Assembly (NCBI GenBank): GCA_018398815.1
Contig: CM031595.1
Location: 141,380,614 to 141,444,613 of the forward strand
From: Conus ventricosus
Lineage: Eukaryota > Mollusca > Gastropoda > Neogastropoda > Conidae
DNA length: 64,000 nucleotides
Direction: 5' to 3'
This document shows positions 10,720-21,689 of the stretch, one piece after another. The translations under genes were made by a program, and so were the position numbers. Each line of letters starts with the position of its first letter. Position 1 is the first letter of the stretch. The notes under the pieces are model-generated. The model saw only the letters and a program-made list of their open reading frames with translations, did not search any database and was not told the origin of the DNA.

Positions 10720-11835
10720 TACCCCATCAGATCGGGAACACTCTGGTAAGTTTGGGACACTACTTATGTCCTCACGTGTAAAAACGCTAGAGAAGAAGTC
10801 GTTTAGCATTTCCACCTTTTCTTTATCATTATCTACCAAACTTCCATCTTTCCTTTTCAATATGCCTATTCCAGTGTTTATTTTTATCTTTTCTTTAACA
10901 TATTTCCAGAACATTTTGGGGTTACTTTTGCTTTCTTTACCTATTTCTCTTTCGTAATTTTTACGGCTTCTCTTAACAAGTCTGTTGGTTAAATTCCTTA
11001 TTTCAATATATCTTAAGTAATCCCGTCCTGATTTGGTGCACAAGTATCTTGTGAACATCTTATATTTCTTTTTGATTGTTTTAAATGCTTTTCCATCCAT
11101 CCATATCGGCTTTATGTTTTTTACTGAACCTATTTTCACTTTTGGAATGCACTCTTCCATACCTTTTGTTAGTACTCCTTTGAGGTGATTCCAACTATCT
11201 TCTACATTCATTTGGTCCATAGTTGTCCAATCGTGGTTACTTATAATACTTCTCAGTTGGTTATAATTTCCTTTGTTTAGGTTAAAAATATATCTTGCCT
11301 TTGGTTTCATGTTGTAGTTTTTTAATGCATAAAATTCAAAGGACAACACATCATGGTCACTTTTTCCAACTGGATCCTGGTGTGTAATATCTGAAATAAG
11401 ATTATCCTCATTCACCAATATCCAGTCATCCAAAGTTGGGTTCTGTCCTAGTCTCCTCCTTGTTGGTTTGTTTACTTTCTGCATCAAGTATGCATCATTG
11501 ATTCTTTCCACAATTTGCTCACCTTTCTCCCCTGGCCACTTTCCATCCCATCTGACAAATAGGTAATTGAAATCACCCATAATCAATACTTTATCAAATT
11601 TTAACATTATATCAGATTTTAACAGGTCAAACATTTTTTCATCATTAGCTTCAGAACTCTCATTAGGACTTCTATAGATGCAGCCAAGTAACACTGTGTT
11701 TCTATCATTGGTATTAAATGTGCAACATACACTCTCCTGGAACTCAGATGTGTTTAGTTCTTCACATTCACGTGCGTTTAAGGATAATGGCTCGCTTGCT
11801 TGTGTTACTTTTATGTGGTTCATTACTTTAGCCAC
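10720..11835 (-). pseudogene. CR1-like LINE: endonuclease domain
   Basis: A long open frame encodes the APE-type endonuclease and the linker to the RT. Visible landmarks in order are GCIYRSPN, the catalytic MGDFN, LDDWILVNEDN and the terminal SDHDVLSFEF (catalytic Asp-His). The linker is Lys-rich with FWKYVKEK and ends in LNDFFSSVFT, typical of CR1/L2 elements just before the RT. The start shown is simply the first Met of the open frame. The expected N-terminal EN motifs are absent, so the copy is 5' truncated. The frame ends at the Tc1 insertion site. Confidence 0.85.
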
Positions 11836-12071
11836 CTTTTGTTATTTGGATACTTGATTTTCGCCAGAAGGTTGTGAAAATCGGTAGTTTCTGTGAAATC
11901 ATGCCAACAAACAGGCAAACCAATAGATGCGTGCGTACATCTTTAGTGGTTTTAGCGCAAGTCGAATCTGAACATTTCAACACATCTGCTGTATTTATAA
12001 GTAATTGCTCTACTGCAAGTATAGCCAGCGACATAGCCTACTGCAACACACATGCAAGCGAAAGCGTGGCA

Positions 12072-12176
12072 ATGGCTGCTACCGGGAAGATGTATCGAGT
12101 GAAACCATTTTTCGATTGTAGTACCGATTTCATCACAAATGTTGATATGTACAAAGTCAAAAGTTTTGATAGCAAT
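12072..12176 (+). CDS. AIMP2: AIMP2 exon 1
   Basis: Start codon in a good context (GGCAATGG). Encodes MAATGKMYRVKPFFDCSTDF and on to KSFDSN. Two in-frame donors are possible: GTAAGT at 12177 (stronger consensus) or GTGAGT at 12192. Both leave phase 0, so the protein differs by only five residues. Intron 1 runs to 15242. Confidence 0.8.
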
Positions 12177-13141
12177 GTAAGTGGAATGGAGGTGAGTTAT
12201 GTTGATCTCTGTATATTTAGCGATGGAAAAGTTTAACAGACTTGATTTGGAAACATGTCCTCTGTTCAGTTCTTTTATTGCCCACTTCAGTCTGTTGATC
12301 ATTCTGTTTACCTAACTCCGCTTTGCATGTTAGTTTAGGAACGCCCCATTCTGTTGAACCTGGCGACCTTATTGTCGCTCTCCCAAACAGAAAAGTTTAG
12401 CTCATCGTGATGGCAATAAGCAAAATGGTTGACTCAAACTGGTTCTTCAAAAACGACTAGGTGAAGCCGAAGTTCTACTTCGAGGCGAACTTGAGAAACT
12501 GGAGGCTTGTATATGAATTTGACTATAGTATTAGGCTAAGTATTGTTCACATTCATTTTCTGTAACTGAGTAAAAATATCATCTGGCAATTCACATACAG
12601 TTTCTTTAACTGATTAGAGAAGCTCTAGTTGGCAATTCACATACAGTTTCTTTAACTGATTAGGTAGAGAAGCTCTAGAGACAAGAAAACAAACATGAGA
12701 TGGACTCCGAGAGAATAAAATTTTTATGTGGCTGAAAAAAGTTAAACTTGTGGAACCACTGCATTGGATCCTCTCTTTTTGTGTGTCATCTGTTGCTCCT
12801 AGCCATTTAGTTTGCCTGTCCAGTTCTTGAGATGCATAGTTTTAAAATTCTACTCTTCTTCGAAAAGCAGTAGACTGCTAATTAAAACCACATCAAGTAG
12901 GCTGAATTTTTTTTTAACCTCACTGTGTCAGGTCTTTTCCTTTGCTGCCAAGTTTACATTTTTGTTAATAGCAACTCGTGTAGTGGCAGGGTAGATATGT
13001 TGGGTTGGGTTGTCAAATGGATGAAGATCGAAGGACGAATGCCTAGAGCTAAACTTTTTGGATTTAGTACACTTGTGAAGTGGCATAGACTCCTCAATGT
13101 GTTCTTGATATATATAGCCTATATATATAATATATCTATAT

Positions 13142-13185
<44 letters not shown>

Positions 13186-16100
13186 CCTAAATAATGAAAC
13201 AATGAGGTAAACAACAAATCTGCTGTTATCCAAAATATTTCGGCTACTTAGCCTTCCTCAGCAGGAGTTCTGCGTTTGTAAACAAACGCAACGTCATTAT
13301 GTCTTTTCGATTAGTTTTACGTCAATTGATGACGTCATTGTGTTCCTTGTCACATCAAAACATTGAGCCCACGTGGTGCCAGAGTTTTTAGCAGTGGTTC
13401 TCAAAAAAATGTCATACATACATATATCCATCGGTCTGTGTGTGTGTGTATATTTTTTTTTAATTTTTTTTTTTTTTTTACTTTTTATTGATTTTCTAGG
13501 CTGTGACTTGTGATTTCTGGTTCATGATTTTGACGATAGAACATGACTTTGGAATCACCAACAGTGCTGTCATCTGGTTCCATTAAAGGGGGGGGGGGGG
13601 GGGGGGGGGGAGGGAAAACACCCAGATAATCTTGTTATGGGAGACAAATGTCCAATTACCCCAGATGCTCATGCTTGGCTAGGGCTGCACAGTTTATAGT
13701 AATTTTTAATTCTATTCATAAACATGCGCTCAACTCATCATCATGAGATGTGCACAAATGATAATGAGCCAGATATATCTTTCAGTCTGTCCAGATTACA
13801 GACATCTTGTTTAGTTTCCTCAGGAATTTGTCATTGAAGTTGAATCAGGAATGTCTGATTGTATGGATATTATAATGATTGTAAGTGGAAGCCTCTCATT
13901 CCTCACCTTGTTCACTCTTCTTCTGTGCTGTCTGTCCTTTCAGATTTGTTCATGATCTGACTTTAGTTTAAGATAGCCGGTGGTAGACTTTGAGATCCTT
14001 TTTTTTAGTTGGTGACTTACTTTGCATTTGAATTTAGCCTTGGCTTTTTTTTTAAAACTTACTTGCAGCCTTGATGCAGCATTCACATGTGGTCAGCTGG
14101 GCTAAAAATATTACAGCTTGATCACTATTTTCTTCTCCGAACATGTTTGTGGCTTTAGAGTTTTTCTCAGATCAGTGTCTCTCCATAAACCTTGACAACA
14201 TAAAAACAAGTCGGACAGCTTATGCTGAACTCTAATGCACACATAAGCTCAGTTCACCAGTACATCACTCTAGATGCAACCAAGACAGCTAGGTCATGCA
14301 TTCTGTCAAGGCAGATTGTTGTAATCATGTCTTACTGGTTGCCCATAAAAACTTCAGACTCACCAGCTAATTAGAAATCATGTTGCCAAGCTTTTCTGTG
14401 AAACATGTAAATCTGAGCACTGTTGACCTTCTCTAAAGGCATGACATGGTTTCGTGTAAAACAAGACTTGAAAGAGTAGTATGCAAACTAGCCTTGTTTG
14501 TTTACATTTTGTTTTTTCTGGAACATCACCTGTAACATCCCTGATTTTTTTTAATGCATGTGTCCTTTCATTAGTTTCAAGGTCTTTCCGTTCTTTCACT
14601 GATGACATGATTTTGTACACTGCAAGTGCAAAATTCAGTAGAGAGAATCATGAAAGACACTGCACTGAGTTCTTCTGGTCAAATATGAAATTTCTTTTTT
14701 TTTCTCTGTGTCCATCAGAGTTCATCTCATCTTTTAAAACAATTTTTGATGTTCTCAAACAGTGTTTTACATGATAAATTCCTGATATATATTTCCACCT
14801 TCCAGACATGCATTTGTCTCTTTTGACTGTGAATGCCTGTGTCAGTGTGTGTTAGTGTATATGTGTGTAAAAGCGTGTTTTGGAACTGGGAATAAAGGCA
14901 GGGATATGTACACATAGGGGTGTCTCCCTTAGAAGTACATTGAGGACCTGACTGTGTCTTTGGAGAGTTTGGGGGAACGGAAGTGATATTTGAGGAACTT
15001 GCATAGTGGGTTTTCAAGCCAGTGTGTTTTTAAGAGTACAGATCAGTGAATATGGTTTTTTTTCCAAAGTGCTCAGAGGTGTAAGAAAGAACAATGTTTT
15101 TTAGCCCTGGCACCTAGCCTGTGTCACAGCATGTGTTTGGAGATACAAATAACATAAAAGAAACATCTAAGTACATTGTAATGATATGGCAGATAACTTT
15201 GGGAAAAGGAGTCAGTTATTGCAGTTCATGTTATGATTACAGAGTGGAGGAGGTGATGAAGTAGAGGATCGACTGAGGCATCTCCAGCAGCGGCAGCAGA
15301 GAGTGCTGACAGAACTACAACAGCTACAGAACAGTGTGCAAGAGTTGGCGCAACGCCGAGGTGTATCCCTCACTCTTTCTAGCACGGCTTCCACTGCAGG
15401 ACGGACTACTTCTTCAACGGCTATTTCTTCTTCTTCCCAGGTATATCATATATATGCCTTTAATTGTTTCCCAAAATCTTTTGTTGATGAACACTGATCG
15501 CTTCAGGATTTGTGTGTGCATTGTGTCTTAGAACTCCTCAGGAGTAATTTCCATCTTAGACCTTGGTAGTCTTAGAAATTTAAGTTCTGGATTGTGTTCA
15601 AGGTTAAACCACATAATACGTAAGGTGCTTTGGATTTTGATGTTGGTGCTGAACCATTGAATGTACACTTTACATGAATAAATGAATGCCCTATCGACTG
15701 ATTAAACAAATGTTTATTTTTTTACTATAACAGTAGTTGTCTGTGTTTTATGTATTGTATTCCTGTCAGTGGGACGTGTATCACAGTCACTTGTAACTGT
15801 GCTGCATTGAATTTCAGCTGCAACAGAAACTGATCCTTGTTACATGAACTTTATTCAGTACCAACATTTGATAAGTGTAGCATGTTCACTGATAGTACAG
15901 CTGATATAATTCTTTGTGGTGTCCCAGGTCCCAGGACGTGAAGAAGGCATACAAGACTTGGTGATCAGTGCCGATCCTTCATGCGCCCCTCTGTCCTTGC
16001 TGGTCCTGCTCCGACAGTTGTCCGGACAGTGCTCCGTCCTCACATCCACCTTTGTGCACTCCTCAGCCGTTGACACCCCTCCACAACTGCGCTCTTTTCT

Positions 16101-19100
16101 GTCCAACAGCTCCCGGTTTGCGGCACGTAGCAGCTACCAACTGGCCCTTACTCTTGTGTGGAAAAAATGTAATTATTCTAATGTGTGGAGATAGCTATAG
16201 AAAGATGCCTGTATTGATCAGAAACAAATTGTGTTGGAAAGGATGGCTAGGAGCCTTATTGTTGCAGTGAAACTCCCTTTTTCTGGCCTCCCCTTCTATG
16301 ACTCCTTTCCAGATGTGACCTTATCAACAATGACTGACCAACTTCATAAGTATAAATTACCCTGTATTACAACTACCTCTCTAACCTTGTTTGAGATCAA
16401 CCAGGCTTGGCCTGACATGGCTTTTGCACAGGATATTGGCCAACAAACAGCCAAAAATGCTCTCACAACAGTCAGCAAAGTGGCTGAAAGTCGCTTTCCA
16501 AAGTAAACACGGCTAAGAGTTAACTCTCCTGCAAGACTTTTTGCCTTCCTTCAAAAGGACTTGTGCAAAACATTGCCATTATCATAAAAAGAAAGGCGTG
16601 GATCTTAGAAGACGAAAGTAATTCCAGAGAAGTGCAGAAAGTGAATTGTAGTTTCAATCACCGAATCACGCTAGAAATGACACAGATATTATGTATCATT
16701 AAAGAAGAGAATCAATTTCATGGATGGGAGTAGTTCCATATTATAAGGATTTCCGTTTTGGCGATTTTATTTTCCCCATTTGCACTTCCATAGATATGTG
16801 CGCTGGTTCTCCAATCTATATTTTTTTCTCTTCTGCCTCAGCTCCATTAGACGTTTGTAGTATTTCTGTTGTTTTTTGTTTTAACTATACAGTGCTGAGA
16901 AGTATAAAATTCCGGGTTTGTATCAAAGAAGAACGCAGTGAACTGTCCTTACATGTCAAGTTTTCGTCAGTGCCTGGGGGCTTTGCCCCCCAAGCCCCCA
17001 ACAGGGCATTGCCCCTGCACCCCACCAGGGGCCTTAAATGGCCCCTGGATCCTAGCCGCAAACTTTTCAGTATTACAAACATTTCTCGCTCCCACTAATG
17101 CAGTTTCAGCCTGATGGGAGAGTGGAAACAAGGAAGCTGTCCAGAGTCAAAAATGATATATGGTCGTTGATAAAACAGTTTGGGAGTGGTGTTTTGAAGC
17201 TCCCATGTTGTGTTGATCTTGCTGATTGGCGCTTCACAAGCTGTCGAACTTTTTAGAGTGTATGTCATAGAGAATGACAAAGAGGGGCTTCTAAACAGGG
17301 ACTTAGCCATTTTGTGAGGCCACATGAAAAAAGATGTTCTTCAGGGATGAAACAGCTCCGCCGTTCTCCGCCGTTCCGCCGTCTTTTAAAAAATCTCCGC
17401 CGTTCGAAAAAATCTCCGCCGAAAAAAAAAAAAAAAGCTAGCCCTATCGCGATTTTTTTGCTCCCAATCTCGGCGAGACGCTCAGGCGAGATTCCAATGG
17501 GCTGGTTTTACGGTTGACTCGGCAACCACTGCACATCGCTTACAACGCGATCGACCGAGTGTCATTTGTGAGTCATGGCGTCGAACGAAATCGCAAAAAA
17601 AAGGAAAAATATCCCAACCGTTGGAAAGAAAACTGGCTCGAGGAAGAGGTGTGTGGGAGTAGAGTTGGAGATAGCATATGCAAAAGCAGTGAAGAGCAGG
17701 CGTTATGTGTTGCTTGCAACAAGAAAATCAGCTTCGGAAGTCGTGGCTTCATTACGATTGCTGGTGTTAAATTAGTGTTGATTTTGACTAAGAATAGCAT
17801 TAGTTAGTATAAAAAAAAAAAAAGAGTTCAATGAGAGGTGTAATTTTGGACTAAGATTCAATTGAAAGACTTCATTCAGTGGTGTAGGTGTTTCACAGAT
17901 CGTATGAGCCTACACTACAGATCAACCTCTTGAGAACTGTAAATAAAGAAGTATCGAAAGACAAATGCCAGCATAGAGTGTGATATTCTACCAAGGACAC
18001 ACTGAAGCAGAAAAGAAAAAAAGGCCTACTTCTACTACTACTAGCAGGTAAGGCCAAATTGTTTTGTATTTATGTGCCTTTTGTGAAAAACTGAAATATA
18101 GTTTAGTTTTAATAGTAATGCCTTGTGTGAAATGTGATTTTAATAACAGAATGTAGATAAATTTAGTTCAATTTAGATAAGGGCTAGAAACATATTTTGA
18201 TGGTTTTAAATGTGGATTTTTCTTGTTTATATATTAAAATGCTTCAGCTTCAGGGGGCGCTGCCCCCTGACCCCCGCAGGGGCGTTGCCCCTTCACCCCA
18301 CTGGGGGCTCTGCCCCCAGACCCCCAACAGAAAAATCTCCTCTGCTTTTTAAAATCTGTTCTCATCCCTGGTTCTTGTAATGTGTACACTACACAAACAT
18401 TGTGAACAGGTCTTGTGCTACATATTTACAGCATGTATAATGAACATATTCTGTCAGATTGATTTATCTTTCGGAGGCTGGTTATGAATATCTGTACTAC
18501 AGTGTGATCCATCTTGTGAAGACCCCTTCCTTTTAAGATTAATTTCAGCTGAAGATTGATTTCAGCTGATTTTCTTTTAAAAGTTTAATACAGAGATTCC
18601 ACTGTATTATGTGGTTCTTTTTTTAGATACTCTTTCAATTATTAAAGGAAGGTTAGGTTGTGTCCCAGTGTGCAAAGCCTTGTTTTATTGTGATGCAGTC
18701 TCCATTACCCCTAAAATGTACTTGTGGGAGCTGAAATTCCTTCATTTTCTAAGACAGAAGTCTTTGCACAGGGGTTGTATTTCTGTTGTTGAGGAAATGT
18801 GAAAACAACTTTTTTTTTTCAAACTGAGTTCTTAACATTACAGTGTACAGCCTGCACAAAATGTTAAGTTACCCATACTACACCTTTTTCTAGATTTCAT
18901 CATAAACAGTTAACAGTTGATTGTAAAATTTCAGTGCTGACTGATTTGCACTGAAAAGTGAAGAATTTAAAATCAACGTTTTTTCTTTTACTTAATGAAA
19001 AGATGAGTAATTTTATAGTCTTAATATTTTTATTTACGCAAGAAATATGTGAACTTATGAACATGCTCAGAAAATAGCATTTATGCAGATTTGAACTTTT

Positions 19101-19762
19101 TTATTACGCAAGTATATGTGAACTTATGAACATGCTCAGAAAATAGCATTTATGCAGATTGAACTTCGATGGTGTTGGTAACTATCACAAAAAAAGGTCA
19201 AACTTTGAGAAAAAGAAGTATTGCCTTGTGGTGAAAAAAAAAAAAAATGTAATTGTTTTTCAGTTGGCTTGAAATGATTGATGTTCGTTCAATTAGCAGT
19301 GTTTCCTTGTCTGACAACATTAGCCTTTCTTTTGATCATTTATCAGTGTGTGTTTATTTGCAGTGCTCATGGCCTAGACTAATGGTAAGCCCAACACAAC
19401 AGACCTGCATCCGGGGGGAGGCCAACATTGCACGCTACCATCCCGACTGATGCAGCCATCCTATGAGGAGGCGGGGCATCAAGGCTGAAAACTCAAGTGG
19501 ATGAGATGTTGGATCTGGCTCAGCAGCAGTTGATCGAAGGCTCCAACAAAGAACGCAGTGCTGTCCTCAGAACTCTCAATGCCACTCTGGGTAAAAGTCA
19601 TGGCTGGTTGGTGGGAGATGTCAGTAGCTGACATTGTCATGTGGTCTGCACTGCAAGAAACCAAGATGGCTTCTGATGCTCCTGCTAACGTGAAGAAATG
19701 GTTTACAACTGTGTGCACAAAGCCCTGAATTTGAAGAAGCGGTCAAGTTTTTGTCCCACTAG
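12072..19762 (+). CDS. AIMP2: AIMP2, multi-tRNA-synthetase complex scaffold (four exons)
   Basis: AIMP2 (p38) is the non-catalytic scaffold of the cytosolic aminoacyl-tRNA synthetase complex. Four coding exons are visible with GT-AG borders: 12072-12176 (or to 12191), 15243-15440, 15928-16168 and 19364-19762. The N-terminus MYRVKPFFD, a Gln/Leu-rich coiled coil (RLRHLQQRQQRVLTELQQLQ), the PLSLLVLLRQL segment and a GST-C-like end (GWLVGD...ADIVMWSALQE...VKKWFTT) follow the family order. The summed length, roughly 315 codons, matches the vertebrate protein of about 320. Exon 3 lacks one base in a run of A at its donor, and exon 4 has about three or four frame slips. Because introns and exon order are preserved, sequencing indels are likelier than pseudogenisation, but that is not proven. 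An antisense LINE ends about 230 bp upstream. Confidence 0.87.
12583..12678 (+). repeat. Tandem duplication, period about 47 bp (AIMP2 intron 1)
   Basis: Two copies of a unit beginning TGGCAATTCACATACAG and ending AGAAGCTCTAG; the second copy has a 4-bp insertion. Confidence 0.9.
13113..13183. repeat. (AT)n microsatellite in intron 1
   Basis: Imperfect AT dinucleotide array. Intron 1 also contains a poly-T run (about 13449-13480), a 24-base poly-G run (13587-13610) and an 8-bp hairpin TGCGTTTG-TAAA-CAAACGCA (13271-13290). No coding feature is seen between 13186 and 15242. Confidence 0.9.
15243..15440 (+). CDS. AIMP2: AIMP2 exon 2 (coiled coil)
   Basis: Acceptor TTACAG, donor CAG|GTATAT; 198 bp, phase 0 at both ends, no stop. 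Encodes a Gln/Leu-rich coiled coil followed by a Ser/Thr-rich linker. In this family the coiled coil binds other synthetase-complex subunits. Confidence 0.85.
15928..16168 (+). CDS. AIMP2: AIMP2 exon 3
   Basis: Acceptor GTCCCAG, donor AAAAAAT|GTAATT. Encodes VPGREEGIQDLVISADPSCA, PLSLLVLLRQL and YQLALTLVWKK, the most conserved AIMP2 stretch. The frame at the donor is off by one base relative to exon 4, most simply explained by one lost A in the run of six. Confidence 0.87.
16974..17062 (+). repeat. GC-rich palindromic module, copy 1
   Basis: Runs of GGGGGCTTTGCCCCCC, CAGGGCATTGCCCCTG and CACCAGGGGCC form several small inverted repeats. A diverged copy lies at 18250-18332 next to the right end of the hAT-like element, so this is probably a fragment of a related transposon. 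Confidence 0.6.
17575..17807 (+). pseudogene. N-terminal zinc-finger fragment of a hAT-type transposase
   Basis: The reading starts MASNEIAKKRK and, after a slip in a run of eight A, continues with YPNRWKENWLEEEV and LCVACNKKISFGSRGF. A Trp-rich lead-in followed by C-x2-C and a basic/Gly stretch resembles the BED/C2HC finger at the start of hAT transposases. The His half of the finger and the DDE/dimerisation region are absent. The identity is supported mainly by its position inside an element with CAGGG ends. Confidence 0.45.
18250..18332 (+). repeat. GC-rich palindromic module, copy 2
   Basis: CAGGGGGCGCTGCCCCCTG, CAGGGGCGTTGCCCCT and ACTGGGGGCTCTGCCCCCAG are consecutive self-complementary units just inside the right end of the hAT-like element. 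Such units can form subterminal hairpins. Confidence 0.75.
19030..19165 (+). repeat. Tandem duplication, period about 68 bp (AIMP2 intron 3)
   Basis: Two copies sharing GTGAACTTATGAACATGCTC and AGAAAATAGCATTTATGCAG. Confidence 0.9.
19364..19762 (+). CDS. AIMP2: AIMP2 exon 4 (GST-C-like domain), frame slips
   Basis: Acceptor TTTGCAG at 19357-19363. Encodes RGEANIARY, then DEMLDLAQQQLIEGSNKERS, GWLVGDV, ADIVMWSALQETKM, VKKWFTT and a final EFEEAVKFLSH with stop TAG at 19760-19762. The pieces lie in different frames, with slips near 19438, 19470-19490, 19620 and 19705. The match to the family runs through every slip, which argues for indel errors. Confidence 0.8.
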
Positions 19763-19972
19763 TAGAGAGAGCCTTGTGATCAATGACCATGCAGGCTATG
19801 GTCTTGCCACACAAATGGTGTGGGCTGTTGTCTTCACCGGTTTAATTTCTCCTCCATCCACTAGTTCCCCTCTCCATCCTTCAGCCTTCCCAACCTTTAT
19901 TTGTCAGACAACTTACAATGTCAAGTCTGTTGGTATAAGAAGTATGTCTGTTTGGAATGCATGTTGTCCCAC

Positions 19973-20003
19973 ACACACACGCACACACACAAAACGCACA
20001 CAT

Positions 20004-20039
<36 letters not shown>

Positions 20040-20060
20040 CACACACACACACACACACCT
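19973..20060. repeat. (CA)n microsatellite
   Basis: Imperfect CA array downstream of the AIMP2 stop codon. Confidence 0.95.
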
Positions 20061-20370
20061 CATGGTTTACAGCAACTCATGTTATTGGACATATTCCCAT
20101 TTTTTAAGCCCCATTGTTGGGCAACAACAAAAAAGAAGAAAACAAACAAACAGCATTAAATACTCAGCAATATACAGACATGTACAGTATTCTTCTACTT
20201 TGGCAGAAAACTGACTTCAAGCTTGCAGTGCTAGTCCTTCCCATCGGCTAGTAAACACTTAAAGACAGTCATATGGAGGAACTCTTTGTGCGAGTTTTGT
20301 GTCATTGACTTTTTAAGTAAATGCAGTGTTTGGCGTTGTGAAACTGCTTTTGCCTGACTGTGATTGTCAG

Positions 20371-20376
20371 AATAAA
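20371..20376 (+). promoter_or_regulatory. Candidate AIMP2 poly(A) signal
   Basis: AATAAA about 610 bases after the AIMP2 stop codon, the first convincing hexamer downstream. It would give a 3' UTR that contains the CA microsatellite. Confidence 0.4.
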
Positions 20377-20900
20377 GAATTCAAAAGATCATATCCTTGA
20401 TTCATCTTACCAGTTGTTGCATATTGTATGTTCACCATAGATCATGTTATTGTGTGGTGTGTTGTTTGGGTCCATTGTGTTTTAACCATTATCAAGAACG
20501 GAGAATGGAAAACCTGTAAGTTACGCCACATGCAGTTTAACAACTGAAAACAAAATTTATGTAACGTGGAACAATGCATATTGTCAACAAGATTGCAGTC
20601 ATATAAAGGCTCATGTAATATTTGCAAAAAACATAAATTAACAGCTCATGACACAGGAAAAGTTTCTATAGAAGTCACTTGACCAAATTTTCTGATGCTA
20701 ATGTAGAAAAATAATTTTAGAGTTAAGAATTGAAAGTTGTTTCTGGTGCTTGTTTATTCAAATAAAAAAAACATCTGTTGACTGCAGGGTTAGCAATGAT
20801 TTCAGCACCACCCCAAGACTTTTGCCAGACATACTAATGAGGTGTTTTTTTTTTTATCATCCAGCTGCACATTTTATATCACCTTATTTGAGTGTGACCA

Positions 20901-21150
20901 GCCGCCGTGGTAAAGTGGTTAGCGTCGCAGACTCCCGGCTGGGGGGTCGTGGGTTCGAATCCCATCAGAAGTCAGTGGTTTTTCTGCCCGACCGGCTCCT
21001 ACCCAGAGGGGAGTTGCTGCGGACTCAGTTGGGAAGACTGGGACCACACAGTGAGTTTTATCCACTTAATGGATGCTTTTTGAGAGTGTTGCTCAAATTT
21101 CCTGACCAACACTGCAGGTGCTGTATCTCTTGGGCCTGGTTGACGTCAGC
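20901..21150 (+). mobile_element. tRNA-derived SINE, second family
   Basis: A tRNA-like head (GCCGCCGTGGTAAAGTGG, then GGTTCGAATCCCATC) is followed by a conserved body with TTTCCTGACCAACACTGCAG and TCTTGGGCCTGGTTGACG. The same body lies at 29175-29340, and diverged relatives at about 21690-21970 and 31245-31525. The duplicated block A begins within the last bases of this SINE. Confidence 0.85.
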
Positions 21151-21689
21151 CTTTACATTAGTTCAAACAGTCATGGGTGATATTGCTTTCAGTCAGACTT
21201 TCCAACTCCTCAATTTCACTCAAACTCCTCTAAGTTTTGATTCTAGAAAGTTGACAGCCACATGCAGGCAGCCACAAATTAGCTGAATTATAACCTTAGA
21301 ATCTCCATCCAGATGACTGTTAGAGTGTGTCGGGGTTGCCCTCTCTAAGTTTCTAGACAACATCTACGTGGAGAATTTGAATTTGGAAGCACTGAAGTTT
21401 CAGCACCTCCATGTCCTTTGAATGCTGCTTCTGCAATGTGGTTTGGCATAACAACCCTGCTTTGTTGCATATGACCGAGTTAGAAAACCCCGCTTAGCAT
21501 CCTTCATTATATTCCCCACCCCTCCTCTTGCCCCTACTCCATTCTATCCCATTCTATCTTCTGCCTCAATCAACAATCCTGCCAAACATTTCACGCTGAT
21601 GATTAGAGTGCGGGAAAGGAGCAGATCCTCCTCCAGTTCTTGCCCCATCACCACCAGCCATGGATCCCATCTGAACGATGTACAGTCCA

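Larger units (their letters stand above)
6610..11840 (-). mobile_element. CR1-like LINE with nested insertions
   Basis: A single antisense non-LTR retrotransposon can be followed from an endonuclease domain (11835-10720) through reverse transcriptase (8539-7346) to a C-terminal domain (about 6826-6620). Two insertions split it: a Tc1 element at 8760-10715 and a 5'-truncated foreign LINE tail at about 6827-7345. Removing them leaves one ORF2-like order, EN-RT-C-terminal. The 5' end is truncated inside the endonuclease domain, about 230 bp from the AIMP2 start codon. Family features (APE endonuclease, SGVPQGSILGP and FADD motifs, a WNALP-type C-terminal segment) point to the CR1/L2 group; the exact clade is not determined. 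Confidence 0.85.
17342..18370 (+). mobile_element. hAT-like DNA transposon, non-autonomous (AIMP2 intron 3)
   Basis: The left end reads CAGGGATGAAACAG at 17342 and the complement of the right end reads CAGGGATGAGAACAG, ending at 18370. The six bases GTTCTT occur immediately outside both ends (17336-17341 and 18371-18376). A CAGGG terminus is typical of hAT elements, whose target duplications are normally 8 bp; the observed 6 bp is a mild mismatch. Inside is a short reading frame resembling the N-terminal zinc finger of a hAT transposase. No catalytic domain is present, so it depends on another element. Confidence 0.7.

Noticed and set aside
16231..16506. Extra AIMP2 exon or separate gene in intron 3
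   Set aside because: The 91-codon frame has no AIMP2 similarity, and exons 3 and 4 already join up in the family order.
20901..20975. Functional tRNA gene
   Set aside because: It continues into a SINE body present at several other places in the window.
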